A DNA stretch of 8,122 nt from a bacterium (GCA_030620455.1 JAUXEQ010000060.1:1-8122), one strand, 5' to 3'. Shown: positions 1 to 6,498, counted from the first letter of the stretch. The notes: generated from the sequence alone by a model not told the origin. Numbers and translations: made by a program.

Positions 1-1
1 C

Positions 2-295
2 GTGACAATTTATCCCGATCGCGCTGAAAACATTAAAGACAAATTCGATCTAATAACAATACGAGCAGTCGGTCCGCTCAAGAAAACCATTCCAACAGCT
101 TTGAAAAAAATAGAATCAAATGGTCTTATCGCAGTTTGGATCGGAAGAACATTCATCCAAAATATCGCTTGGTGGAAAACCTTTATCAAAAAGAGAAGTG
201 GACAGGTTAAAATATTTCCATACCCACCGGAAATTTTCCCTGAATGCAATCTGGCTATAGCAATTATCAAAGGAATCGAGAAGACACAAATGTAA
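2..295 (+). CDS. rsmG: 16S rRNA (guanine-N7) methyltransferase RsmG, C-terminal part (5' end outside window)
   Basis: RsmG (GidB) uses S-adenosylmethionine to methylate N7 of a guanine in the 530 loop of 16S rRNA; it acts in the cytoplasm on the small ribosomal subunit. Only about the last 97 residues are here, and the frame is open to the left edge, so the GTG at 2 is probably internal. The recognisable part is the second half of the Rossmann methyltransferase fold: an acidic 'RAE' just before 'FDLITIRAVGPL', which matches the family pattern FD-(V/I)-(V/I)-T-x-R-A-(V/F)-x-x-L, then a helix and the strand 'GLIAVWIG', where the family usually has a glycine-rich turn and K-G. The SAM-binding glycine loop lies upstream of the window. 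The gene ends at TAA immediately followed by TAG. A 191-nt gap follows, so it is probably not co-transcribed with the next gene. Family assignment is by pattern; I am fairly sure. Confidence 0.78.
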   Translation: MTIYPDRAENIKDKFDLITIRAVGPLKKTIPTALKKIESNGLIAVWIGRTFIQNIAWWKTFIKKRSGQVKIFPYPPEIFPECNLAIAIIKGIEKTQM

Positions 296-372
296 TAGAG
301 TTGCTTTAACACTTATGTTTAAATATTGAAATACCTGTTGCATTGCAAACTGAGTTAAACAGATAAGAACTA

Positions 373-402
373 TTGAACCCACATTGACATGGAGCCTATA
401 AT
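373..402 (+). promoter_or_regulatory. Candidate sigma70-type promoter for the ykgJ-like/coaD/sppA run
   Basis: TTGAAC at 373-378 and a perfect TATAAT at 397-402 are separated by 18 nt. Transcription would begin near 409, leaving a leader of roughly 78 nt before the ATG at 487. It lies in the only sizeable gap before three closely packed genes, which supports its use. This is a consensus match only. Confidence 0.4.
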
Positions 403-486
403 GAATAATGATTTCTTTTTCTCGTCCTTTTTGAAACCGTTTCCGATTAATCTTGTTTAACATAATTTTTTTTATAAATTATCGAT

Positions 487-909
487 ATGCTCGACCCATT
501 TTATAGGAAAGGATTAAGATTTTCGTGCAAGAAATGTGGTAATTGCTGCAGAATCTCCGACGGATTCGTCTATATCTCAAACAAAGACATAGCACGGATT
601 ACAGAAGCACTCGATTCAACTGAATATGAATTCTTGGATAATTACACCGAAAAAAACAACGGCTTCGTGGCACTTAAAAGTTACCCAAATGGAGACTGTA
701 TATTCTTTACAGAAAATATTGGCTGCAAAGTTTATGATCATAGGCCTCGTCAGTGCAGAACATTTCCTTTCTGGTCTAATGCGCTTTCATCACAAAAGGA
801 CTGGGAATCGCTTTCCTCTTACTGTCCCGGAATAAATACTGGGATATTATACACAAAGGACGAAATAGAAAAAATTTTAATTGGAACAATGGAAACTAAG
901 AAAGGCTAA
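487..909 (+). CDS. YkgJ-family cysteine-cluster (CxxCxxCC) protein
   Basis: A 140-residue soluble protein of the YkgJ/UPF0153 family, thought to bind zinc or an iron-sulfur cluster; the biochemical role is not established. The diagnostic motif C-x2-C-x2-C-C lies at residues 14-21 (Cys14, 17, 20, 21). Further cysteines sit at 71, 80, 90 and 113, giving the family spacing in which D-C, then G-C-x-V-Y-x-x-R-P-x-x-C-R-x-F-P ('RPRQCRTFPF') follow the N-terminal cluster. Eight cysteines in total are consistent with one or two metal sites. No signal peptide or membrane segment is visible. The ATG at 487 has only a weak Shine-Dalgarno, but it places the CxxCxxCC motif at the usual distance from the N-terminus. 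The stop is 4 nt before coaD, so the two are very likely co-transcribed and perhaps translationally coupled. Family sure, function unknown. Confidence 0.88.
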   Translation: MLDPFYRKGLRFSCKKCGNCCRISDGFVYISNKDIARITEALDSTEYEFLDNYTEKNNGFVALKSYPNGDCIFFTENIGCKVYDHRPRQCRTFPFWSNALSSQKDWESLSSYCPGINTGILYTKDEIEKILIGTMETKKG

Positions 910-913
910 TTTG

Positions 914-1408
914 ATGAATAAAAAAATTGCAGTTTATCCGGGAACATTCGACCCGATAACATACGGTCATATGGACATAATAAAACGTGCAGCAAAGCTT
1001 TTCTATAGCGTTATAGTTGCTGTGGGTGAGGATCCTCAAAAAGCCCCTGTCTTCACTCTTTCCGAAAGATTCGATATGATTAAGAATGTCATAGAATCGG
1101 AGCGATTCGAAAACGTTTCTGTGGATCTTTTTCGCGGATTGCTGGTTCACTATCTTGATAAAGTAGGTTCGATAATTATAATTCGAGGTTTACGAGCTGT
1201 AACCGATTTCGAACATGAATTCCAGATGGCTCTTGCCAACAGAAAACTTAACAGCATTGCAGAAACAGTTTTCCTTCTGCCGGGGGAACAATTTGTTTAC
1301 CTAAGCTCGTCGATGGTTAAGACAATTGCTCTGAATAATGGCGATGTTTCACCATTTGTACCGCCATTTGTCGAGAAATTTCTCTATTCAAAATTAAGGA
1401 GGTCATAA
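914..1408 (+). CDS. coaD: Phosphopantetheine adenylyltransferase (CoaD)
   Basis: Catalyses the penultimate step of coenzyme A synthesis: 4'-phosphopantetheine + ATP gives dephospho-CoA + pyrophosphate; cytoplasmic, normally a hexamer. The product is 164 residues, the usual bacterial length of about 160. Visible motifs: 'YPGTFDPITYGH' (residues 8-19), the nucleotidyltransferase (T/H)-x-G-H signature with Thr16 and His19; Lys43 in the position of the phosphate-binding lysine; 'RGLRAVTDFEHEFQMA' (91-106), with Arg91 corresponding to the ATP-contacting arginine; and 'LSSSMVK' (130-136), the ISSS-like nucleotide-binding loop. The frame is open back to an ATG at 881, but that would overlap the upstream gene and add 11 residues not seen in the family. 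The ATG at 914 has an AAAGG-type Shine-Dalgarno at about 901-905 and starts directly before the conserved first strand. It is the middle gene of a three-gene run. Confidence 0.96.
   Translation: MNKKIAVYPGTFDPITYGHMDIIKRAAKLFYSVIVAVGEDPQKAPVFTLSERFDMIKNVIESERFENVSVDLFRGLLVHYLDKVGSIIIIRGLRAVTDFEHEFQMALANRKLNSIAETVFLLPGEQFVYLSSSMVKTIALNNGDVSPFVPPFVEKFLYSKLRRS
1396..1403 (+). promoter_or_regulatory. Strong Shine-Dalgarno for sppA, inside the last coaD codons
   Basis: AAGGAGGT, a full anti-16S match, lies 6 nt before the ATG at 1410 and overlaps the final Arg-Arg-Ser codons of coaD. Ribosomes ending coaD at 1408 are therefore placed at the sppA start, consistent with translational coupling. Confidence 0.85.
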
Positions 1409-1409
1409 G

Positions 1410-3116
1410 ATGAATCTAAAACAAATAGCAATTCTCGTTATCGTAGTTCTTTTGGTGATATTTTCAATTGTTATGATTGCAACCTCTGTTACAAAATCGA
1501 AGATCGTAAAAAAGATTGGGGAAAAGTCGATATTGGTGGTCGATCTTAGCAAAGAATATCTGGAAATAGGTGATATATCCATGAAGATCTTTGGCTTAGA
1601 GCCAAAGATAACTTTTCCACATCTCCTGAGATTAGTCAACTCAGCAGGTGACGATGATAAAATCGAGTCTATGATACTCAAGGGATATTCCACATTATCA
1701 CTATCACAGACCTGGGAGCTTGAAAAAGTCATGAAAAAATTTCAGGAATCCGGCAAAAAAGTATACGGTTACATTAATTTCGCAACTCCCGGGAATTTTC
1801 TTCTTATGCACTGCTGCGATAGTCTATTTTGTCCTAAACTATCGAGCTTTTACATCCCCGGGTTTTCTATGTCGATGTTGTTCATTAAAGGCTCTTTTGC
1901 AAAATTAGGCATCGGCTTCGATGTAATGCACATCGGAAAGTTCAAGGGCACTGGTGAAATGTTTTCGGAGGACTCGATGTCTGCTCCACTTAAGCAAAGC
2001 CTTAATTTTCTTTTGGACGACATTTACGATCAGTTCATAAGTGATTTATCCGAGGGTTTAGATTGGGAATCTGAGGATGTGATCGATCTAATCGATGGAG
2101 CATATCACAACGCTCTGAGTATCAAAGAGGACTATGGTCTAATAGATTCCTTTATGTATTGGGAGCAATTAGTCGAATATCTTGTCGGCAAAGATCGTGA
2201 TCGCATAATATCACTGAAGAAATACTCCAGAAAGGCACCGAAGCCTGATTATTCCGACGACAAAATCGCTCTAATAATTGCTGAGGGCTCGATAAGTATG
2301 TCCTCCAGTGTATGGAGTAGCAATGTTATTACTTCCAAAAAATATGTAAAATTAATACGTAAGCTTGCCGAAGACGACGATATTTCCGCAATAATAATGC
2401 GAGTTAACAGCCCTGGTGGTTCTGTATTAGTGTCAGACGAGATATACGATCAATTACTTCAAGCCAGCGATAAAAAACCAGTGATAACTTCCATGAGTTC
2501 CGTAGCAGCTTCCGGGGGTTATTACATTTCAATGCCTGCCAACAAAGTCTTTGCAACACCATACACATTAACAGGTTCAATCGGAGTAGTGTCGGTCAGA
2601 CCTCATTGTGGAGAAATGTATAACAAGATCGATGCGCGATATCAAACGCTAAAACGAGGACGCAACGCGGATATATTCGATCCGGCTCATCCTTTTAATG
2701 AGGAGCAATTCGATATTCTTAAAAAGAATATGGAGATAATATACGACGAGTTCGTATCTGAAGCTGCATACAGCAGAGACACTACATTCGAATGGATAGA
2801 CTCGATAGGTCAAGGCAGGATATGGAGCGCAAATACCGCCATGGAATTGGGTTTAATCGATGAGATCGGCTCTCTTTTGGACGTTATCGCTTACACTGAA
2901 GAACTGATCGGAGTTCCTGAGGGTAAACATGCTAAACTAATATTACTTCCAAGACCTGAATCGTTCTGGGAAATATACTCAGAGCTCTATTCATCGGCTG
3001 TTAGAAGCATTATTCCAAAGACTATAGTAAATAATTTTGCAGATATCGAGCTTATTGAAAATTTCTCAAATAAACCGTTGTATTACACAATTTTCAATTT
3101 GCAGGGGCTGAATTAA
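1410..3116 (+). CDS. sppA: Signal peptide peptidase SppA, long (67K) type
   Basis: A membrane-bound serine protease of family S49 that degrades cleaved signal peptides. At 568 residues it has the tandem-domain architecture of the E. coli type (about 618) rather than the short Bacillus type. One N-terminal membrane anchor spans about residues 5-26 ('IAILVIVVLLVIFSIVMI'), with lysines following. The N-terminal ClpP-like domain carries the catalytic lysine motif 'GKFKGTGEMF' (176-185), with Lys179 equivalent to E. coli Lys209. The C-terminal domain has 'NSPGGS' (333-338), the oxyanion and substrate strand region, and 'SSVAASGGYYIS' (363-374), with nucleophile Ser368, followed by 'TLTGSIGVV' (386-394). 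Both catalytic residues are present, so the enzyme should be active as a Ser/Lys dyad, with the dyad formed across the two domains. The gene starts 1 nt after coaD behind a strong ribosome site and is last in the run. Family sure. Confidence 0.95.
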   Translation: MNLKQIAILVIVVLLVIFSIVMIATSVTKSKIVKKIGEKSILVVDLSKEYLEIGDISMKIFGLEPKITFPHLLRLVNSAGDDDKIESMILKGYSTLSLSQTWELEKVMKKFQESGKKVYGYINFATPGNFLLMHCCDSLFCPKLSSFYIPGFSMSMLFIKGSFAKLGIGFDVMHIGKFKGTGEMFSEDSMSAPLKQSLNFLLDDIYDQFISDLSEGLDWESEDVIDLIDGAYHNALSIKEDYGLIDSFMYWEQLVEYLVGKDRDRIISLKKYSRKAPKPDYSDDKIALIIAEGSISMSSSVWSSNVITSKKYVKLIRKLAEDDDISAIIMRVNSPGGSVLVSDEIYDQLLQASDKKPVITSMSSVAASGGYYISMPANKVFATPYTLTGSIGVVSVRPHCGEMYNKIDARYQTLKRGRNADIFDPAHPFNEEQFDILKKNMEIIYDEFVSEAAYSRDTTFEWIDSIGQGRIWSANTAMELGLIDEIGSLLDVIAYTEELIGVPEGKHAKLILLPRPESFWEIYSELYSSAVRSIIPKTIVNNFADIELIENFSNKPLYYTIFNLQGLN

Positions 3117-3169
3117 CCAAGTTTCTCGGAAATTTTAAACAGATAATTAATTAGTCGTATATCTCCCAT

Positions 3170-3209
3170 CTTTTTGCTTATCCGAATCGATGAATCGATT
3201 AACAAAAAG
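3170..3209. repeat. Interrupted inverted repeat after sppA / before the PerR-like gene
   Basis: The inner palindrome AATCGAT-GA-ATCGATT (3185-3200) has perfect 7-bp arms and a GA loop. It is flanked by CTTTTTG at 3170-3176 and its exact complement CAAAAAG at 3203-3209, with an unpaired stretch of 8 nt on the left and 2 nt on the right. There is no T-run on the 3' side for the + strand, so it is not a standard intrinsic terminator. It could be an mRNA-end stabiliser for sppA or a regulator site; the function is open. Confidence 0.4.
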
Positions 3210-3210
3210 T

Positions 3211-3266
3211 TTGTATATTTAAATTATTAAAATTATAACTTGACTTATAACTTTCTCTCATACTAT
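3211..3266 (+). promoter_or_regulatory. Promoter region of the PerR-like gene (two alternatives)
   Basis: Alternative A: TTGTAT (3211-3216), 17 nt, TATAAC (3234-3239). Alternative B: TTGACT (3240-3245), 15 nt, TACTAT (3261-3266). A has the better spacing and -10; B has the better -35. In A the palindrome at 3224-3238 would fill the spacer and -10; in B it would lie just upstream of the -35. Both places are used by Fur-family repressors. Consensus matches only, in AT-rich DNA. Confidence 0.35.
3224..3238. promoter_or_regulatory. Candidate PerR/Fur-family operator (PerR-box-like palindrome)
   Basis: TTATTAAAATTATAA matches the Bacillus PerR box TTATAAT-N-ATTATAA at 12 of 14 defined positions. 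It lies 57 nt upstream of the start codon of a Fur-family gene with PerR-type ligands and overlaps the candidate promoter, as expected for autoregulation. The AT-richness of the gap raises the chance of a fortuitous match. Confidence 0.4.
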
Positions 3267-3295
3267 TTACTGCTTAATTCTTAACGAGGAAAGCT

Positions 3296-3724
3296 ATGGA
3301 AAACGGTAACGACCATCTCAAAGAATACCTTCGCTCTTACGGTCTTTCCGCGACCAATCAGCGGATTTCGGTTTTAAAGGTTTTAGATCGAAGAACGGAT
3401 CATCCCACAGCGGAACGCATTTTTGAGGATGTGAGGAAAAACAACGACCAAATATCTCTGGCTACAGTTTATAATGTTCTGAGTTCGTTTGCTAAGTCTG
3501 GGATTACTAAGGAAATATTTGTCGAGCCGGGCAGAAGCAGATTTGATCCTCGCACAGATCCTCATCATCATTTCTTTTGCAGAATTTGTGGCAAAGTTTT
3601 CGATATCGATGTTGAATGCAGTATTAGCAAATTAGATTCCTTCGATGGTAATAAAATTGAAACTGTTCACGGAATAATCCACGGCATTTGCAAGGATTGC
3701 ATGAATAAAAGAAGTACACAATAG
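3296..3724 (+). CDS. perR: Fur-family metal-dependent regulator, PerR-like peroxide sensor
   Basis: A 142-residue winged-helix repressor. The N-terminal DNA-binding domain (about 1-80) holds 'ATNQRISVLKVL' (19-30) and the recognition-helix segment 'ISLATVYNVL' (53-62). The dimerisation and metal domain follows. Regulatory-site ligands line up one residue before Bacillus PerR numbering: His36, Asp84 (in 'SRFDP'), His90, His92 and Asp103. Asp84, where iron-sensing Fur has Glu, favours PerR, in which bound Fe(II) and hydrogen peroxide oxidise the ligand histidines. The structural zinc site is complete: Cys95-x2-Cys98 and Cys132-x2-Cys135. The start has an AGGA Shine-Dalgarno at 3287-3290 and gives the normal family length. 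It is monocistronic and convergent with pyrG. Peroxide-handling genes lie 3-4 kb downstream. The family is certain; PerR rather than Fur or Zur is an inference from ligands and context. Confidence 0.85.
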   Translation: MENGNDHLKEYLRSYGLSATNQRISVLKVLDRRTDHPTAERIFEDVRKNNDQISLATVYNVLSSFAKSGITKEIFVEPGRSRFDPRTDPHHHFFCRICGKVFDIDVECSISKLDSFDGNKIETVHGIIHGICKDCMNKRSTQ

Positions 3725-4016
3725 ATTTTTCAACAACCCATTTTCAATACATATTAATCGTCGTTGTTTTCCTCATCGAGTCAAATCTCCCACTATTATA
3801 AAATCCAATTTATTCATTCTTAATCTCACATTAGCTTACATATTTTCACCCTCTCACCCGATTCAGGCTTTATCCCCTCACACGATTCCGACATGATAAA
3901 ACAACTGTTAAATTGTACCTATACAAATTTCGTAGAATCAGAATTGATTTATCATTGTTGAATATATTTACTGTGTATTTTAATAAATGGATAGTCTATA
4001 GAAGAAAATTTGCGAA
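3725..4016. other. Intergenic gap between convergent perR-like gene and pyrG
   Basis: No gene or clear intrinsic terminator is visible. There is a 14-nt imperfect direct repeat, CTCACCCGATTCAG (3853-3866) and CTCACACGATTCCG (3877-3890), 12/14 identical with a 24-nt period. There is also a weak hairpin with arms at 3910-3917 and 3922-3930, one base bulged. No function can be assigned. Confidence 0.5.
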
Positions 4017-5642
4017 CTATTTATTATCTGGATTATCTAATGCGCATTTAATAATCTCATAAAACAACGGCTCCGGTTTCTCGAGTTTGGATATCAATTC
4101 GGGATGATATTGCACGCCTACAAAAAATCGCTTATCAGGTAATTCCATAATTTGCATAATATTCTCTACCGGTTCATAACCAGAGAAAACCATACCGCAC
4201 GATTTCAATTTCTCTACGTATTCTGGATTTACCTCGTATCTGTGCCTGAAACGTTCGCGAATGTAATCTGCGTCGTAAATTTTGTGTGCAAAAGTTCCGG
4301 GTTTCATTTTAACATCCTGACCACCAAGGCGCATTGTTCCGCCTTTCTTTTTCAGCCCCTTCTGTGACGGCAGAATGCATATTATTGGATGTTGAACCTC
4401 AATTCCCTCCTCGACAGCTTCGCTTGTGTTCGCACCTTCAAGACCACATACATTTCGTGCGAACTCGATAACTGCAAGCTGCATTCCATAACATATTCCA
4501 AGAAACGGGATGTCGTTCTCTCGACAATATTGAATAACTTTTATCTTGCCCTCGATACCACGCAAACCGAATCCACCAGGAACGATAACTCCATCGACCC
4601 CAGTTAGTTCATCTTCGACAGAGATTTTTCCCTGCTCGATTCCTGTTGTCTCGAGCCATTTAATTTTCACACGTGTTTTGTGATGTGCACCAGCATGATA
4701 GAGAGCCTCGATTATCGATGCATACGAATCGTGTAGCGCTGTATATTTCCCGCATAATGCAATCGTAACCTCACGAGTAGGATTCAAAATTGCATCGGTT
4801 AGACTAAACCAAAGATCAAGTTTTGGTGGTGAATATATCCCCAAACGTTTATGAAGTATCTCCGTCAGCCCTTGTTTATCATATAGAATCGGGATTTCAT
4901 ATACTGTTCCAACTTCAGTGCCGGAAATCACAGCTTCGGGTGATATATTGCAAAAAAGCGAAATTTTTTCCTTTAGTTTTAGAGGTAATTGTCTCGACGA
5001 CCGAGCAATTATTACGTCTGGTCGGATACCTTTTTCGTTCAGCAATTTCACACTTTGCTGTGTGGGTTTAGTCTTGTGTTCGCCAAGGTTTTCTGGAATT
5101 GGTACATATGTTAGATGAATATATAAAATGTTTTTCGAGCCTATTTCACGACCAAGCTGTCTCACAGCTTCGATGTATAGCTCATTCTCGATATCACCAA
5201 CAGTTCCACCGATCTCTATTAGGACAATGTCAGCTTTCTCTTGCTTGGCAATCCTTTTGAAATTTGATTTTATTTCATCAGTAACGTGAGGAATAAGCTG
5301 CACAGTATTCCCAAGATAATCTCCTCTACGTTCCTTCTCGAGAATGCTTGCGTAAATTTTCCCCATTGTCGAATTCCATTCCGATTTGCAAACAACATTG
5401 AGAAATCTTTCGTAGTGTCCAAAATCCATATCAACCTCACCGCCATCGTCTAACACAAACACTTCTCCATGCTCTATTGGATTCATTGTGCCCGGGTCGG
5501 TGTTGAGATATCCATCGCATTTTATCGGGATAACTCTAAGATGCGATTTAAGCAGATTTCCAACACTGGCTGTGGCAATTCCTTTGCCTAATCCGGATAA
5601 CACTCCACCGGTTATTACTATATACTTGGTTTTATGAGGCAC
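4017..5642 (-). CDS. pyrG: CTP synthase (PyrG)
   Basis: Makes CTP from UTP, ATP and glutamine; the last step of de novo pyrimidine nucleotide synthesis, cytoplasmic, tetrameric. At 541 residues it has the normal length. The N-terminal amidoligase domain (about 1-270) has the P-loop 'GGVLSGLGKG' (12-21), 'DPGTMNPIEHGEVFVLDDG' (49-67), the Mg/ATP acid Asp71 in 'DMDFGHYERF', and 'EIGGTVGDIE' (143-152) with Glu143. The C-terminal class I glutamine amidotransferase domain (about 290-535) has the oxyanion strand 'PGGFGLRG' (355-362), nucleophile Cys384 in 'LGICYGMQLA', and His513/Glu515 in 'QYHPEL'. The full triad is present. The start is GTG at 5642, chosen because GAGGAGGT lies just upstream. Conserved blocks deviate slightly from the proteobacterial form (for example 'LDDGGEVDMDF'), probably lineage-specific. 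It is divergent from the lipoprotein gene and convergent with the perR-like gene, so it is likely its own transcription unit. Confidence 0.97.
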   Translation of the reverse strand: MPHKTKYIVITGGVLSGLGKGIATASVGNLLKSHLRVIPIKCDGYLNTDPGTMNPIEHGEVFVLDDGGEVDMDFGHYERFLNVVCKSEWNSTMGKIYASILEKERRGDYLGNTVQLIPHVTDEIKSNFKRIAKQEKADIVLIEIGGTVGDIENELYIEAVRQLGREIGSKNILYIHLTYVPIPENLGEHKTKPTQQSVKLLNEKGIRPDVIIARSSRQLPLKLKEKISLFCNISPEAVISGTEVGTVYEIPILYDKQGLTEILHKRLGIYSPPKLDLWFSLTDAILNPTREVTIALCGKYTALHDSYASIIEALYHAGAHHKTRVKIKWLETTGIEQGKISVEDELTGVDGVIVPGGFGLRGIEGKIKVIQYCRENDIPFLGICYGMQLAVIEFARNVCGLEGANTSEAVEEGIEVQHPIICILPSQKGLKKKGGTMRLGGQDVKMKPGTFAHKIYDADYIRERFRHRYEVNPEYVEKLKSCGMVFSGYEPVENIMQIMELPDKRFFVGVQYHPELISKLEKPEPLFYEIIKCALDNPDNK

Positions 5643-5646
5643 AAAT

Positions 5647-5654
5647 ACCTCCTC
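5647..5654 (-). promoter_or_regulatory. Shine-Dalgarno that fixes the GTG start of pyrG
   Basis: Read on the minus strand this is GAGGAGGT, 4 nt before GTG at 5642. The strength and spacing of this site, together with the residue alignment of the P-loop, decide for GTG. Confidence 0.85.
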
Positions 5655-5672
5655 GAAAGTTTATTTAAATTA

Positions 5673-5678
5673 ATTATA
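5673..5678 (-). promoter_or_regulatory. Candidate -10 element for pyrG
   Basis: A perfect TATAAT on the minus strand lies 30 nt upstream of the GTG start. No good -35 is seen at 16-18 nt; the nearest are TACTCT and ATACTC. Treat as suggestive. Confidence 0.3.
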
Positions 5679-5771
5679 AAGCAGAATAAATGCAAGAGTA
5701 TATATTTCGTTTATTTAACCAGAATACTTGATAATTTATTCAAAATGCTATTAATTGAAGACTAAGTAATT

Positions 5772-6224
5772 ATGAAAGGAAAATTTAAATTTAAGCTATT
5801 TCCGATTTTGTGTGTGCTGATATATCTTGTAGTCATTGCTGCGGGTTGTTCGGAAGATGAACCGGAAGTGTGTTTGGATATCGAGTTTGCCTCAGGACCA
5901 TCCATTGTAGGAAGGAATGAGACATTCACACTTTGCTTTAATTATTTTGCATCCAGAAGAGGGAAATCCGCTATTCCGGATAGCGGTGCTATTGTTGAAG
6001 TATCTTTTAGTTATGAATTGCCTTTCATATGGGTCGGCGGTGACACGATGAAAACTGTTTTCATAGAGAAGAACACGACATATCAGGCATGCTATAGGCT
6101 GAAAACCCCTGAGAATCCGCCAATAAACTTAATATTCAAAACTACCTTTCGTGTTTATGCTCCTGAACATAGCTGTGGTACCTCTTTGCCAAAATATATC
6201 AGAATACAGGATATCACTAACTAA
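5772..6224 (+). CDS. Predicted Sec lipoprotein of unknown function
   Basis: I do not recognise a family. The 150-residue product starts with a lysine-rich n-region (MKGKFKFK), a hydrophobic stretch at about 9-24, and a lipobox 'IAAGC' with Cys26 as the predicted lipidated residue, so it should be exported and anchored in a membrane. The next residues are Ser27-Glu28-Asp29. The mature part of about 124 residues is rich in alternating hydrophobic and polar residues ('TFTLCFNYF', 'AIVEVSFSYEL', 'INLIFKTTFRVYA'), suggesting a single beta-sandwich, Ig-like domain. Cysteines at 34, 55, 107 and 135 could form two disulfides in the periplasm. The start has a poor Shine-Dalgarno (GAAG), but the signal peptide supports it. 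It is divergent from pyrG; its end abuts a repeat-rich region. Lipoprotein call good, function unknown. Confidence 0.75.
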   Translation: MKGKFKFKLFPILCVLIYLVVIAAGCSEDEPEVCLDIEFASGPSIVGRNETFTLCFNYFASRRGKSAIPDSGAIVEVSFSYELPFIWVGGDTMKTVFIEKNTTYQACYRLKTPENPPINLIFKTTFRVYAPEHSCGTSLPKYIRIQDITN

Positions 6225-6270
6225 CGTCATATAAAGTCCACATTGAAATCTTAGATTTGTTGGTTGTATT

Positions 6271-6374
6271 AACCCCTTGTCGCTTCGCTACATCCCCCTT
6301 ATTAAGAGGGACTGCTTCTGGTTTGCCTCCCTTAACAAGGGAGGTGGCTCCGACATTGTCGGAGTCGGAGGGTT
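6271..6374 (-). repeat. Palindrome-rich MITE-like element, copy 1
   Basis: About 104 bp bounded by short inverted ends (AACCCC on the left, GGGTTT on the right). It contains several stems: CCTCCCTT-AAC-AAGGGAGG (6326-6344, perfect 8 bp), TCCGACA-T-TGTCGGA (6349-6363, perfect 7 bp), an imperfect TGTCGC/GCTACA stem near the left end, and a CCCTTATTAAGAGGG-like palindrome (6296-6310). On the minus strand it is open in the frame that reads 'NKGDVAKRQGV' at its end. The first 31 bp (6271-6301) recur at 8092-8122 with 28/31 identity. No transposase is present, so any mobility would be non-autonomous. Boundaries are approximate. Confidence 0.65.
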
Positions 6375-6420
6375 TATTCCAAACCAATCCCCCTCGCAAA
6401 TCGTATATCTCCACCGTTGC
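6370..6420 (-). pseudogene. Remnant of a secreted-protein C-terminal (FlgD-Ig / T9SS-like) domain
   Basis: The minus strand reads 'ATVEIYDLRGGLVWNKP' (6420 down to 6370), closely matching the first strand pair of FlgD-Ig-like / type A sorting domains, usually V-x-I-(Y/F)-D-(L/I)-x-G-(R/K)-x-V. Upstream in this frame a TGA lies about 16 codons away. Downstream the frame runs through the palindromic element and ends at TAG (6217-6219) without the closing S-G-V-Y / K-R-I-V-x-L-K strands. So it is a decayed or transferred fragment, not a working gene. The same tail type occurs intact at 7966-8122, with the same element in a compatible place. Confidence 0.55.
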
Positions 6421-6421
6421 G

Positions 6422-6441
6422 CATGGGGCTGAAGCCCCTTG
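6422..6441 (+). repeat. REP-like hairpin repeat R1
   Basis: A 20-nt unit with GGGGCT (6425-6430), a GA loop and AGCCCC (6433-6438), closed by CA...TG ends with one T/T mismatch, and followed by TTC. It shares its frame (CA-N5-CT-GA-AG-N5-TG, then pyrimidines) with R2-R4 while the stem bases differ. Confidence 0.65.
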
Positions 6442-6478
6442 TTCAAAGAGTTTCGCATTTCATACCCCCCATGGTTGG

Positions 6479-6498
6479 CAGCGGACTGAAGTCCGCTG
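6479..6498 (+). repeat. REP-like hairpin repeat R2
   Basis: A perfect 9-bp stem CAGCGGACT / AGTCCGCTG around a GA loop, followed by TTTC. It is 37 nt after R1 and in the same orientation. Confidence 0.7.

Noticed and set aside
338..348. TTGCA-T-TGCAA palindrome
   Set aside because: Only a 5-bp stem, no context or repeat elsewhere in the window; expected by chance.
384..402. TTGACA (384-389) paired with TATAAT (397-402) as a promoter
   Set aside because: The spacing is only 7 nt; TTGAAC at 373-378 with 18-nt spacing is the more plausible -35.
10..463. Minus-strand open frames opposite rsmG and the following gap
   Set aside because: The rsmG frame has clear family motifs; the antisense translations show no domain, and the second runs into AT-rich intergenic DNA without a good ribosome site.
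881..913. Upstream ATG for coaD at 881
   Set aside because: It would overlap the preceding gene and add 11 residues before the conserved N-terminal strand; 914 has the better ribosome site and gives normal length.
3910..3930. Hairpin AAATTGTA / TACAAATTT as terminator between perR-like gene and pyrG
   Set aside because: AT-only, bulged stem with no following T-run; too weak to call a terminator.
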